NCBI GenBank assembly: GCA_003150615.1
Contig: QALN01000002.1
Coordinates: forward strand, 1 to 64,000
Origin: Flavobacteriales bacterium
Lineage (GTDB): Bacteria > Bacteroidota > Bacteroidia > Flavobacteriales > UBA1820
Direction of reading: 5' to 3'
Length of the DNA: 64,000 nt
How positions within the stretch are numbered: the first letter of the stretch is position 1; each line of letters starts with the position of its first letter. A model generated the notes under the pieces. That model searched no databases. It saw nothing but the letters and a program-made list of their open reading frames with translations, and was not told where the DNA came from. Below, in pieces: positions 14,297 through 22,730 of the stretch. Made by a program: the position numbers and the translations under genes.

Positions 14297-14881
14297 TTAA
14301 AATAACTTAAACTTACGTCTGATATACTCGGCTATAAGCGTAGCATCGCACATTCCATCTTGTATTTTGGTAGGTTGAACTCCTTTACCTGACCATGGTT
14401 TTACGAAAGACACCAAAGGGAAAAGGCGTATGGCGCATCGGATGGAGGTAGCTTTCGTATCCAGCTTAGCCGCCGTATACACCCGATCGGCTGTCGTATG
14501 AAGCTCCTTCTGCCAGGTTTTTGGCTGTACCTCCTCGAACATGAACCTGACGTCCGGATGCGAGTGGTATCGCTCCATCATCTCCACCATCATAGCGAAG
14601 AGCGCGTTTGGTTCCCGGCGCCGTCCGCCGAAGGTGAAGTTGCTGGCGGCTGAGCTGTTGTGGATGCTGTGGACGTCCTCGACGGCGATCGCCAGCGTTC
14701 CCCCACCTTCTTCTTGGATTTTATCCGCTGCGTCAAGGAAGAAACTTGATATGGCCCTAAGATCTATATCCCCTTTAGCTGATATCCTTGGTGTCATGAT
14801 TACCTTAATCTCTCCGTTCTCCGGGATCATAGACAATCCTCCGGTATCTATACCCGGATCTATACCTATCACCGCATTCAT
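14297..14881 (-). CDS. RuvC-like Holliday junction resolvase
   Basis: 194 residues with the RNase-H-fold resolvase layout: GIDPG (6-10) supplies the first catalytic Asp, AVEDVH (about 67-71) the Glu, and the C-terminal DGMCDATLIAEYIRR (about 174-188) the last acidic pair preceding the final helix. Such enzymes cut four-way junctions symmetrically and in phages also debranch DNA before packaging. It overlaps the 88-residue gene upstream by 4 bp and belongs to the RecA/Pif1 operon. The catalytic residues appear intact. Confidence 0.82.
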   Translation of the reverse strand: MNAVIGIDPGIDTGGLSMIPENGEIKVIMTPRISAKGDIDLRAISSFFLDAADKIQEEGGGTLAIAVEDVHSIHNSSAASNFTFGGRRREPNALFAMMVEMMERYHSHPDVRFMFEEVQPKTWQKELHTTADRVYTAAKLDTKATSIRCAIRLFPLVSFVKPWSGKGVQPTKIQDGMCDATLIAEYIRRKFKLF

Positions 14882-15144
14882 ATTTTTAAGGTATATAATG
14901 AGTTAAAATCCTTCGGTCTAAACACCTGTATAGAGTTATCTGGATACAGACCTATATAATAACCGTAAAAAGCCCGTAAAACGCCATTTTCTAGTATTAT
15001 ATCCAAAGCCTTTACCTTATTACCATCAACCATAACATCAACCTCATCAGTCTTGTTAGATATCTTATCGAACCATTCAGGTATAGGATCAATACCGTAC
15101 CTGAATGCGTTTATCGTTGATTTTATCGAGATATATGTTCCCAT
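14878..15144 (-). CDS. Hypothetical protein
   Basis: 88 residues starting at the ATG that follows the upstream stop by one base (TAATATGG). An upstream ATG at 15192 would add MAILRLLNETIVILSN but overlap the previous gene by 47 bp. It has a mixed fold with a beta-rich C-terminal half (VLRAFYGYYIGLYPDNSIQVF) reminiscent of small phage PGDYI-type domains. It sits between RecA-linked and RuvC genes; function unknown. Confidence 0.55.
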   Translation of the reverse strand: MGTYISIKSTINAFRYGIDPIPEWFDKISNKTDEVDVMVDGNKVKALDIILENGVLRAFYGYYIGLYPDNSIQVFRPKDFNSLYTLKI

Positions 15145-15145
15145 A

Positions 15146-15505
15146 TTAGATAAGATTACAATCGTCTCGTTTAACAACCTTAAAATCGCCATTTCTAAGT
15201 AATATCGCTACATCAGATCTCGTATATGTGAGAGGCGTATACGATACCAAATGATAAGAAGCCTGTCCTGTCGCTGGTCGAACCGGTCTTAATACGGCTA
15301 TGGCTATATCGCCGCCAAGTTCCGTACCACCGGTGACACCCTGTAGGCACATGTATATGAATCCCTCATACTCATATCTCTTCCCGATAAATTCACTCAT
15401 GGGAATACCTACGAACAGATAGTTCTTTACATCCCCCTTCTTAACCTCGACAGCGTTCTCTACGCTGGATGGTATTACGTCTACAAATTTTACTCCTATT
15501 GCCAT
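15146..15505 (-). CDS. Hypothetical protein
   Basis: 119 residues, beta-rich with several Gly-Val-Thr stretches (FIYMCLQGVTGGTELGG). No catalytic motif is seen. It lies two bases downstream of RecA and continues into the next gene without gap, so it is co-translated with recombination functions. Unrecognised. Confidence 0.6.
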   Translation of the reverse strand: MAIGVKFVDVIPSSVENAVEVKKGDVKNYLFVGIPMSEFIGKRYEYEGFIYMCLQGVTGGTELGGDIAIAVLRPVRPATGQASYHLVSYTPLTYTRSDVAILLRNGDFKVVKRDDCNLI

Positions 15506-15507
15506 GA

Positions 15508-16494
15508 TTACAAATTCAATTTAGTTCTTAACTCTTGACACAATTCTTGATTATCTCTCATGATACTTAACGTATTATCCACCCCATTTCCTACCCGGAC
15601 ATCCCCGTACCAGTACCATGATCCTTTACGGGTAAAGATACCGGTTTCCTCGCATAACTTCAAAAGTTCAAGTTCCTTATCAAACCCCACGCCATAATAC
15701 AAGGCTGTCTCTGCTATTTGGAACGGAACGGCTGTCTTGTTCTTCAGAACCTTTATCCTAACCTCATGACCTACTGAAGATCCGTCCTCTCCTAATATAA
15801 CCTTCTTTCTCGCCATCTCCATACGGATAGAGGCATAGAACTTAAGGGCGTTACCTCCGGTCGTTACCTTAGGATCGCCGTATATAACACCGATCTTCTC
15901 TCGGTACTGATTGATGAATACCAGAACACAGTCGCTTTTGTTTACGATTCCTGTAAGAACCCTCATGGCTTTAGACATCAAACGAGCCTGCAATCCCATG
16001 TTGCTGTCTTCCATATCGCTCTCTATCTCCTTCTTCGGTACCAGATTGGCTACAGAATCTACGACAATAAATCCGACCTTCCCAGACTCGACTAACTTGG
16101 CTGTGATGTCAATAGCCAGCTCCCCGTAGCTTGGTTGGGAGATCAAAAACCGGTTTATATCCAATCCCATTTTCCTAGCGTACTCAATATCGAAAGCGTT
16201 CTCCACGTCTATTATAGCTACCAGCTTATCTGGATGTTTTTTCTGGAACTCGATCATACTTAACGTACACATCATAGTCTTGCCACAAGATTCCATCCCG
16301 ACCAGCTCATGAATCCGGCCTACCGCCCATCCGCCGCCGAGGGCCTTATCCACCACCAGCGATCCAGTGCTTTCCCTTGGTATGGATATTATAGGCTTAT
16401 CATCGCCAAAGTTCATTATTGAGCCTTCTCCAAGCTCTTTATTTAAAGATGATACTAACTCATCTACGTATGAAAAAAGTTCTTTCTTAGCCAT
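15508..16494 (-). CDS. recA: RecA recombinase
   Basis: 328 residues, close to the RecA core length. Walker A is GMESCGKT (66-73). The region downstream includes IIDVENAFD (Walker B-like, about 94-102), the loop residues MEDSNMGLQARLMSKAMR and the L1/L2 segment INQYREKIGVIYGDPKVTTGG (compare INQ...G...TGGNALKFY, retained as GGNALKFYASIRME). It binds single-stranded DNA and drives strand exchange. Residue Pro-Glu-Ser-Ser of bacterial RecA is Met-Glu-Ser-Cys here. Its start overlaps the helicase stop by 1 bp. It is likely part of phage recombination-dependent replication, and could also promote the inversion described near 60-62 kb. Confidence 0.95.
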   Translation of the reverse strand: MAKKELFSYVDELVSSLNKELGEGSIMNFGDDKPIISIPRESTGSLVVDKALGGGWAVGRIHELVGMESCGKTMMCTLSMIEFQKKHPDKLVAIIDVENAFDIEYARKMGLDINRFLISQPSYGELAIDITAKLVESGKVGFIVVDSVANLVPKKEIESDMEDSNMGLQARLMSKAMRVLTGIVNKSDCVLVFINQYREKIGVIYGDPKVTTGGNALKFYASIRMEMARKKVILGEDGSSVGHEVRIKVLKNKTAVPFQIAETALYYGVGFDKELELLKLCEETGIFTRKGSWYWYGDVRVGNGVDNTLSIMRDNQELCQELRTKLNL

Positions 16495-17903
16495 TATAAT
16501 CCGTATTCATTGAAATCAAACAAATCCTGTTGTTTCTTGATCATATCCTTACCGATATCAGATATCTTTTCTGGATTTAAAACACCCTCATTCTCATCCA
16601 CCTTATCTATGAAGTCAGATATCTTATCGCTTAGCAAAACCATATCTTCTTTAGGAATTGATTTTAGATAAAGACCGTCTATGGACCTACATCTTGATAG
16701 AGCGGTATATATCTGCCCTATTTCGAAGGCTCTGCTGATATCTACGAATATATTATCTAAAGTCATTCCCTGAGATTTATGAACGGTTATGGCGTATCCT
16801 AACCTCAATGGATATTGTATTATACAGCCGCAAGAAATGCCTTCAAGAGAATCATCCACCTGCTTGTACTTTATCTTCTCCCACTTCTCTTTGGTTATCT
16901 CCACCTCAGTATCGTTATCTAGATGAACATATATCGTCTCATCAACAGTATCTATGCTGGTTATGATACCCATCGAACCATTGACATACCCATTGCCGTT
17001 TCTGGTTATTAGGACCTTAGCTCCTACCTTTACTATAAGCTCATCCTCACAGGGAGCTACAGGCTTTTCCCCGAATACAGTAGCATCGAACTTAAATACC
17101 TTATTATTGATCTTATCAAGATTAGTCTTATTTATCTCATAAGCTTCTTTATTAGTTGAGCATATAATTATAGTATTATCCATATTATCCGGATACTTGA
17201 CCCTACTATCCAATATCTGTCTTGACTCATCGGTAATAACCCCACATCTTATATCCTCAAGTACGGAAAGAAGCTGAGGATCTTTTTGACGGAATACGTT
17301 CTCGAAGGTAATGACCGAGAATCCTGACGCTCTTAATGCCTTTGATGAGAAAAAGAACCGGCTCTCATAATATTTGTCGATAAAATCATCCGCCGTCACC
17401 ACAGGCGGTAGTTGTGATAGATCTCCAAACATAATCAACCTAACTCCACCGAAAGGTTCCTTGCTACGCCTGCATTGTCTAAGTATGTCAGCCACCTCAT
17501 CAAGCAAATCAGGTCTTACCATACTGATCTCGTCGATAACGATAGTATCAAGATTCTTGATCTTCTTCTTCATAAACGGACTTACATCCACCTTATTAGA
17601 CAACATACCTCTCTCGATAGAAGGGATATAAGGACCGTTCTTTATAGAGAAGAACGAATGAATGGTCTGTCCTCCGGCGTTCAACGCCGCTACTCCAGTT
17701 GGGGCTACGATAACGCACTTACCCAAGAACTTTACGATACGTTTCATGAACGTACTTTTACCACTACCGGCTCTACCGGTAATAAACAGATTCTCCCTAG
17801 TGGTGAAAATCTTCTTCAAGGCACGACCCTGCTCTACGTTTTTATCCACCGTCATAATATGACGAAGGAGGTCGTTTTCGTTTCTAAAATCCTCTTGTAC
17901 CAT
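16494..17903 (-). CDS. Pif1-like SF1B DNA helicase
   Basis: 469 residues. Walker A GRAGSGKS (43-50); motif Ia CVIVAPTGVAALNAGGQTIH (63-82), the classic Pif1/Dda signature; Walker B VIDEISMV (122-129); motif III MFGDLSQLPPVV; and the late motifs VHKSQGMTLDNIFVDIS and YTALSRCRS. These define a 5'-3' superfamily 1B helicase that unwinds duplex and R-loop or G4 structures. It heads the operon Pif1-RecA-two unknowns-RuvC, driven by a promoter just upstream. It could substitute for a dedicated phage helicase at replication forks. Confidence 0.92.
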   Translation of the reverse strand: MVQEDFRNENDLLRHIMTVDKNVEQGRALKKIFTTRENLFITGRAGSGKSTFMKRIVKFLGKCVIVAPTGVAALNAGGQTIHSFFSIKNGPYIPSIERGMLSNKVDVSPFMKKKIKNLDTIVIDEISMVRPDLLDEVADILRQCRRSKEPFGGVRLIMFGDLSQLPPVVTADDFIDKYYESRFFFSSKALRASGFSVITFENVFRQKDPQLLSVLEDIRCGVITDESRQILDSRVKYPDNMDNTIIICSTNKEAYEINKTNLDKINNKVFKFDATVFGEKPVAPCEDELIVKVGAKVLITRNGNGYVNGSMGIITSIDTVDETIYVHLDNDTEVEITKEKWEKIKYKQVDDSLEGISCGCIIQYPLRLGYAITVHKSQGMTLDNIFVDISRAFEIGQIYTALSRCRSIDGLYLKSIPKEDMVLLSDKISDFIDKVDENEGVLNPEKISDIGKDMIKKQQDLFDFNEYGL

Positions 17904-17923
17904 GTCTTTTTAAGTTTATGGTA

Positions 17924-17931
17924 CAAAGATA
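17924..17931 (-). promoter_or_regulatory. Bacteroides-type -7 box for the Pif1-RecA-RuvC operon
   Basis: TATCTTTG on the minus strand, 20 bases upstream of the helicase ATG. This is the standard distance seen at several other phage promoters in the window. The -33 element is not obvious. Confidence 0.7.
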
Positions 17932-18006
17932 CGAATAGTTATAATTAACTATTAAAAATAAATGTGAATAATATGTAAATATTAAATTTTATATCTGATA
18001 CTCAAA

Positions 18007-19059
18007 TCATCCAGCTTTACTCATCTCGGAAGATTTTTCTCCTAAAAATACATCTCTTATGTATTCTGTCGATATAAGGATATGCATATATTTCCCCTTG
18101 TATAATAGTCTTAAGCATCCGATAGTTACGTTCTTTCTGTCTTTGGTATTCACCACTCCATTGTTTTTTTTTACCTCGTCATACAAATCGGATATACTCT
18201 TCTTACACATGTCTAAGAACATGCTTATGTATCTGTATATAGTGGATTGAGATATTTCACGCATACCTATGCCTATGAGCTTCTTATTCAACTCATTAAG
18301 AAGGTATGCTACATTGAACTTAACTGTCTTTCTTTTAGTTACCTTGTATATGTGATGTACGTTTCTGGTTCTGGCTCTGAATATTATTTTGGAAAGGATT
18401 CTCACCCTATCAAGCTTCCGGCTTTTGTTAGCCATTCTTCGTCTAGAATCCGAATCAAGATTCTTATCAATGCAAGTGTATATGGATTCTCCTTTCTTTA
18501 CAAACATATCCTTTATCCTTGGGACCTTACTAGCCTTATGCTTGTATTTTACGATATCTGACAATGCTATTCTGATCTCTCCTTCAGCCCAAGCCTTTAG
18601 ACTTATAAGTTGGTAGTTTATATCTTCGTGAGAATCTCTTAATACATGTCGGTAGCAGAAATAAGCGCATCCATCCGATAGAATATCAATAAAATCATTG
18701 GTATTGATCTCTATCTGATCTCTGTTTCCATCTTGCATCCTTTTTCTTAGAAACACATGTTTGAGTACGTTTATGATAATAAGATATATCATTGCCATCT
18801 TACATTCATCGCTGATCCGGATTCCCGATCCATGATACTCCTCATGTTTCAATGAATATTTTATGGCTGTCACTTTCTTGCCTTCCTTATTAGTAACAGG
18901 CTTAAAATCAACTGGACATATAAGTGATCCGGCTGGAAGTTTTACACATCCTAGCTCATCTTTCTTGGTCTGAATATTACGTGGAATATACTTTTCGGTA
19001 AGAATCTTATCGAAATTTGATTTCATTTTCTGTAAAAGTGCTATCTTTGTTCCAGACAT
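18007..19059 (-). CDS. Putative DNA-binding early protein (HTH-like)
   Basis: 350 residues, strongly basic. The N-terminal part is Lys-rich; residues about 195-245 are very basic (SRRRMANKSRKLDRVRILSK; FRARTRNVHHIYKVTKRK). A probable helix-turn-helix lies near 255-300 (VAYLLNELNKKL... REISQSTIYRYISMFLDMC). It is the first gene left of the divergent switch, preceded by a near-consensus -7 box (TATATTCG). Its layout parallels the 345-residue protein at 48160, which also ends in an STIYR/KTIER-type helix and a charged tail. Replication initiator or transcription regulator are both possible; no known Rep family is recognised with certainty. Confidence 0.55.
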   Translation of the reverse strand: MSGTKIALLQKMKSNFDKILTEKYIPRNIQTKKDELGCVKLPAGSLICPVDFKPVTNKEGKKVTAIKYSLKHEEYHGSGIRISDECKMAMIYLIIINVLKHVFLRKRMQDGNRDQIEINTNDFIDILSDGCAYFCYRHVLRDSHEDINYQLISLKAWAEGEIRIALSDIVKYKHKASKVPRIKDMFVKKGESIYTCIDKNLDSDSRRRMANKSRKLDRVRILSKIIFRARTRNVHHIYKVTKRKTVKFNVAYLLNELNKKLIGIGMREISQSTIYRYISMFLDMCKKSISDLYDEVKKNNGVVNTKDRKNVTIGCLRLLYKGKYMHILISTEYIRDVFLGEKSSEMSKAG

Positions 19060-19487
19060 TTTTTTTTAAATTTTTTGTTGCGAATATACAAGTTTCATCA
19101 ATACGAAACAAGTTATTCGGATGGATGGGTAGCCTGTGAAGGTCGCCCATTTGTTGTTTAAGGAGGGTAGGTGATGTCCGTAAAACGCTGTGCGCGTGAA
19201 CGATGGTTTTTCTCAACCTACTTGTTACGCGCGCGTTAATAGGTATATTATTAAATATAATTAACTCTATAAATATATTTTACTTACTAATATCTCTATC
19301 CGTACACAGAACCTCTCCTGACGTCGAGTTCCTGTGTACTCCACTTAAAGTCTCTATTTAATAAAACATTGCTTTTTACCGCCAAGGTATGGTGCCGTCA
19401 GGTAGCATACCGCAGGCTAAACCTGGTATAAGCCGTATTCTATACCGGAAGCTGGGATCCCGGTAAGGGGATCGGGTGGAGAAAAAG

Positions 19488-19589
19488 CCAAAGAAGAAAA
19501 AGCGAGGTCTTGTACGATCGCTCACGCTCCGGCCGTCCGTATCTTCTACGGCAGGCCCCATCGCCCCAAGGCTTCCCATTTCCCCTTGG
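19488..19589. repeat. GC-rich hairpin-ended intergenic element, copy 4
   Basis: Begins CCAAAGAAGAAAAAG and ends TTTCCCCTTGG. The core contains ATCGCTCACGCTCCGG, which is repeated in copy 5 as TCGCTCACGCTCCGG. Located in the divergent switch region. Confidence 0.6.
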
Positions 19590-19618
19590 CTTTATATCCC
19601 ATAGCTTGGGAGGAAGGA

Positions 19619-19793
19619 ATCCAAAGGGAAAAAGGTAAGGTCGTATTCGGTCGCTCACGCTCCGGCAGGCGAATATATCTCTACCGCCTTCCATGTCAAT
19701 AGCGAATCTCTGGCGGCATTGTCCGGTATGACGGCGGTAGCCTTACCCTGGGTGTCCCAGCGTGTCCCCCCACCAACCTTTTCCCCTTTGGAT
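19619..19793. repeat. GC-rich hairpin-ended intergenic element, copy 5
   Basis: Longest copy (175 bp). Inverted ends ATCCAAAGGGAAAAAGGT and TTTTCCCCTTTGGAT pair almost perfectly. The core includes GGTCGTATTCGGTCGCTC and TCACGCTCCGG, shared with copy 4. Confidence 0.65.
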
Positions 19794-19824
19794 GCCTTGG
19801 GCTATGTCATGGGACGATAAGAAG

Positions 19825-19986
19825 CCAAAAAGAAAAAAGGAGTGGTCGCATCCCGTGAGGCAGGATAAGGATGTTCCCCGCCGTCCACGCGCATAGCGTA
19901 CGTGAACTTCACTGCCCTTGCTATTGTAGCCAGCCGTAGACATACATGGCTTCATTCGTCCTACCCCACTAGCCTTTTCCCTTTGG
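19825..19986. repeat. GC-rich hairpin-ended intergenic element, copy 6
   Basis: Starts CCAAAAAGAAAAAAGG and ends CCTTTTCCCTTTGG. The core contains GTGAGGCAGG, also found in copy 7 at 47.5 kb. It is the last element before the late promoter. Confidence 0.6.
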
Positions 19987-20041
19987 ATTCTCGTAAATAC
20001 ATGCTAGTCAGCATATATTATGTTGATTATGGCAAAATTTC

Positions 20042-20072
20042 TTGACAACGATATTTTTTTTAAGTAGTTTTG
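20042..20072 (+). promoter_or_regulatory. Promoter of the rightward packaging operon
   Basis: TAGTTTTG (20065-20072) fits the TAnnTTTG -7 box. TTGACA occurs 17 bases upstream (20042-20047), giving an unusually sigma70-like -35 element for this phage. The ATG follows 17 bases after the -7 box. Confidence 0.55.
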
Positions 20073-20089
20073 CTGAAAACTAATTTCAT

Positions 20090-20503
20090 ATGCCGGAACA
20101 GAGAAAAGCTTTCGTATTTGCGTTACCTTACGACATTAGACTGGATATGATCCAGCAGTTCTTAAGGATATACAACGGCTATCTGGATTCTAAGGGTAGA
20201 AGCTTGATCACCGAAAGAACGATAAACTTACTTTCTTTCTACATCAACTACGGATACTCGGATGATACCAGGGCTAAGTACATGGATTGTCATGGGCAGA
20301 AGGAGTCTTACATCGCTGTCCTTAACAATGAACTGAAGCGTGGTGGTTTTCTGGTGGACAAGAAGAACGGGAATTTCCGTACCCGTGAGCTGTCTATTGA
20401 GATGAGAAGCCTACGTAACTATTTCGTTCTTGACGGGGAGGGTGATGATACCCGTGTAATGGGATTTGTGTTCAAGAGAAACAAATTGGATATTGATGGG
20501 TAG
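20090..20503 (+). CDS. Hypothetical protein, first gene of the late operon
   Basis: 137 residues. Mostly helical (DIRLDMIQQFLRIYNGYLDS; ERTINLLSFYINYGYS) with a winged-helix-like pattern in the middle (ESYIAVLNNELKRGGFLVDKKNG). The position at the head of the packaging operon makes a DNA-binding, terminase small-subunit or late-regulator role possible, but no family is recognised. Its stop overlaps the next start by 8 bp (ATGGGTAG). Confidence 0.6.
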   Translation: MPEQRKAFVFALPYDIRLDMIQQFLRIYNGYLDSKGRSLITERTINLLSFYINYGYSDDTRAKYMDCHGQKESYIAVLNNELKRGGFLVDKKNGNFRTRELSIEMRSLRNYFVLDGEGDDTRVMGFVFKRNKLDIDG

Positions 20504-20936
20504 GAATCTTATTTCATTCGATAGGGATATCGTGGATGAGGTGGTAAGAAGATCTGATGGGAAGTTTACCAAACAACAGGTAGAGTGGTGCATGAAAGCA
20601 TCCGTATCTTATATCCATCATCTCTCCAGATATACCGATAATATATCTATCAGGATCCCGTTTATCGGATACGTTATATGCAATCTTCGCGAGATGCGGG
20701 TAAGACGTGATAAGATACGTCGGATATTTGTCAAGGAAGGTAATCGTTATCCGGATGAAAGGATGCCTATTGAGCTTGATTGTCTGGATAAGAAGATTAA
20801 GGCGATAGAGGATATGGAGGGGTTGAAGAACGGAGATCCTCTTATACGTGATAACCATGAGGCCATGTATCAATGTCGGTATGGAATGACATGGGAACAA
20901 TTACAGGATTTTCAACAAAAACAATTTAAGAAATAA
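20496..20936 (+). CDS. Hypothetical protein of the packaging operon
   Basis: 146 residues from the overlapping ATG at 20496. An early segment (FTKQQVEWCMKASVSYIHHLSR) resembles the DNA-binding helix arrangement of HU/IHF-related or terminase-associated proteins, followed by a basic beta-hairpin-like stretch (IPFIGYVICNLREMRVRRDKIRR) and a charged helical C-terminus. An IHF-like role in packaging is tentative. It is followed two bases later by the Cys-rich gene. Confidence 0.5.
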   Translation: MGRNLISFDRDIVDEVVRRSDGKFTKQQVEWCMKASVSYIHHLSRYTDNISIRIPFIGYVICNLREMRVRRDKIRRIFVKEGNRYPDERMPIELDCLDKKIKAIEDMEGLKNGDPLIRDNHEAMYQCRYGMTWEQLQDFQQKQFKK

Positions 20937-20937
20937 T

Positions 20938-21636
20938 ATGCAAACAATCGGTAAAGCCCAAGTGATAGCCCAAGCTTGGGAAGACAGTTTATTGGGTAGG
21001 ATTCCTAAGGATGAGAAGGATTATCCGGAGTGGTACAAGAATCGTCTTGATTTATGCAAGAAATGTCCTAAGAACTCTTCTAATATAGCTTTCTTTAAGT
21101 TACCAGCTAAGGTATTGCTGCAAAGATTGATGGGAAGACAGGCATGTTCGTTGTGTGGTTGTTTTATCAAGGAGAAGGCTTGGATGAAGACCGAGGTATG
21201 CCCGTTGAAGTTCGTGGAAGGAGAGAAAGCCAAATGGAATGCTATGGAGGTCATAACAGCCGATCATAACGATTTTAATATCGAGTGCCCTAACGATTCC
21301 TTTGATATAGGACTAACGGATGACGAGAGCGAGTTTTATCTAAATATTTTTGATCAGAAAATAGGTGATAAGATAGAAATCGTGTTATTCATTACCCATA
21401 AAGATGGTTTCCATGTCAAGGAGCATCATCTTGGATGTGGATGTATGGGAGACGTGTCATATAACAAACATCCTGACAATGAGAATAGAACTATATTTAG
21501 GATGACGTTGGATACCTCAAAATATACGGAAGGTCATTTTGAGAAACATCTATCTCTCATGGGTTATACGAAAGATGATCCTGAACGTAATTTCAAACAT
21601 TTCCCGTTACGTATTATAGGGGAAGCTTATAAGTAA
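20938..21636 (+). CDS. Zinc-binding protein of the packaging module
   Basis: 232 residues. The N-terminal half has CKKCPKNSSN (about 39-48) and CSLCGCFIKEKAW (about 77-89) plus a further Cys (EVCPL), enough ligands for one or two zinc sites. The C-terminal half is beta-rich, with GDKIEIVLFITHKDGFHVKE and a Cys-Gly-Cys (HLGCGCMGDV), suggesting a second beta-sandwich domain. Similar two-part zinc proteins occur beside terminase genes in gut Bacteroidales phages, as far as I recall. Exact function unknown. Confidence 0.55.
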   Translation: MQTIGKAQVIAQAWEDSLLGRIPKDEKDYPEWYKNRLDLCKKCPKNSSNIAFFKLPAKVLLQRLMGRQACSLCGCFIKEKAWMKTEVCPLKFVEGEKAKWNAMEVITADHNDFNIECPNDSFDIGLTDDESEFYLNIFDQKIGDKIEIVLFITHKDGFHVKEHHLGCGCMGDVSYNKHPDNENRTIFRMTLDTSKYTEGHFEKHLSLMGYTKDDPERNFKHFPLRIIGEAYK

Positions 21637-21641
21637 TAGCG

Positions 21642-21890
21642 ATGAGAAGTCCCGTAAGAAGCAAGATAGATGATCGTATCCATGCCCTTATTGTCATGGA
21701 AGTCGGTTGCCGTGAGTTACCCGAATATTCGCTGGGTGATATACTTTACTCCGCTTTAAGGAGAGTTGCTAGGGCTAATGGTGGTAATGTCCGCTTCTTG
21801 AGGGATGTTAGTACCAGGGATTTATTGAGGTCTATAGACCAAAGTATAAATGATGAGATTGAGTTGAATAGCAATGATTATAACGCGTGA
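21642..21890 (+). CDS. Small hypothetical protein
   Basis: 82 residues, helical and Arg-rich (ALRRVARANGGNVRFLRDVS) with an acidic end. Five bases after the preceding gene. The pattern of short helices resembles small packaging-associated proteins. Unrecognised. Confidence 0.55.
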   Translation: MRSPVRSKIDDRIHALIVMEVGCRELPEYSLGDILYSALRRVARANGGNVRFLRDVSTRDLLRSIDQSINDEIELNSNDYNA

Positions 21891-21895
21891 TTATT

Positions 21896-22441
21896 ATGGA
21901 GGAGAATAAGGATATAAAAAAGGAGATCAGGGATTATCTTAAGGAGGAGGCGGATACTCATATAAGGCATTGGATAGCCATAAAGCGTGAGAGCAAGCGT
22001 CTGTATAGCGATATTGAGGATAGGACTAAGAAGATAGCCCTTAAATCATCTTCGTTGATAAAAGAGGAGGATTTTGTCGTTCTTCATGAGATGACCCATA
22101 AGATACAGATGTTGAATATAGAGGCTGTAAAAGTCAATTCTAGGTTGATGTTCATAATCCAGTTGGCTACCAGCTTCGGTATGGATCTGGATTTAGACAC
22201 GACATATGCGTCCACCGCAAAGAGCATTATGGAAGACAGAACGTCTGGATTTGTGTTTTATGATGACAAGGAACGTCTGAGATATGCTGATAAGGAGCTT
22301 GAAGATATGTTCCATGATATGAGTGTGACGGAAGTAAGTAAGATAGGTGTTGTTCAATCTTATGAGCTTCTTATGAAACAGTATAACGAGTTTAAGGATA
22401 TGAAAGCCAATGCCACAGGGAAGACGAAAGCCGACGAGTAA
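21896..22441 (+). CDS. Coiled-coil protein upstream of terminase
   Basis: 181 residues from the ATG at 21896 (a GTG three codons upstream is in frame). It is highly charged and helical throughout (MEENKDIKKEIRDYLKEEAD... LKSSSLIKEEDFVVLHEM), consistent with a coiled coil. The last third overlaps the next gene by 32 bp. A terminase small subunit or assembly factor is possible from position. Confidence 0.55.
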   Translation: MEENKDIKKEIRDYLKEEADTHIRHWIAIKRESKRLYSDIEDRTKKIALKSSSLIKEEDFVVLHEMTHKIQMLNIEAVKVNSRLMFIIQLATSFGMDLDLDTTYASTAKSIMEDRTSGFVFYDDKERLRYADKELEDMFHDMSVTEVSKIGVVQSYELLMKQYNEFKDMKANATGKTKADE

Positions 22442-22730
22442 GGACGCTGATCGGGTTAACGACAATCTTGAGGTCATAGCTAAGGCTATAAATGACGCTA
22501 AGACTTATATTGATAAGCATCCTTGGGACAAGGAGAAGCCGGAGGATATGGCTAGGGCATTTGACTTCATATCAAAATTAATCGATAAGATAAATACATG
22601 GAATGATTCTTATATGGAGAAAAGTGGGATTATGGATGTATATAGGTCTGTAAGCAATGTCCAGAAAAAGGAACGTAAGGGTCAGGTTTCTGGTGGAATC
22701 GAGTCTGTTTTAAAGGATATTATAAAATGA
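22410..22730 (+). CDS. Candidate terminase small subunit
   Basis: 106 residues ending 4 bp into the large terminase gene (ATGA overlap). Basic N-terminus (MPQGRRKPTSKDADR), a helical core and a C-terminal basic segment (KKERKGQVSGGIESVLKDIIK). The position directly before the terminase large subunit is the usual place for the small subunit. The fold cannot be verified from sequence alone. Confidence 0.4.
   Translation: MPQGRRKPTSKDADRVNDNLEVIAKAINDAKTYIDKHPWDKEKPEDMARAFDFISKLIDKINTWNDSYMEKSGIMDVYRSVSNVQKKERKGQVSGGIESVLKDIIK

Larger units (their letters stand above)
19060..20089. other. Divergent early/late switch region with repeat elements
   Basis: About 1 kb without genes separates the leftward and rightward halves. 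It contains a left AT-rich part (19060-19370), then a GC-rich part with three hairpin-ended repeat elements, then the rightward late promoter at 20042-20072. Apparent long open frames on the minus strand are caused by the GC-rich composition. This is the natural place for the origin-proximal or regulatory control of the genome. Confidence 0.65.

Noticed and set aside
19376..19955. Open frames of 65-85 residues on the minus strand in the early/late switch region
   Set aside because: They run through GC-rich hairpin-ended repeats, are rich in Arg/Pro/Gly and have no ribosome-binding sites. Composition artefacts.
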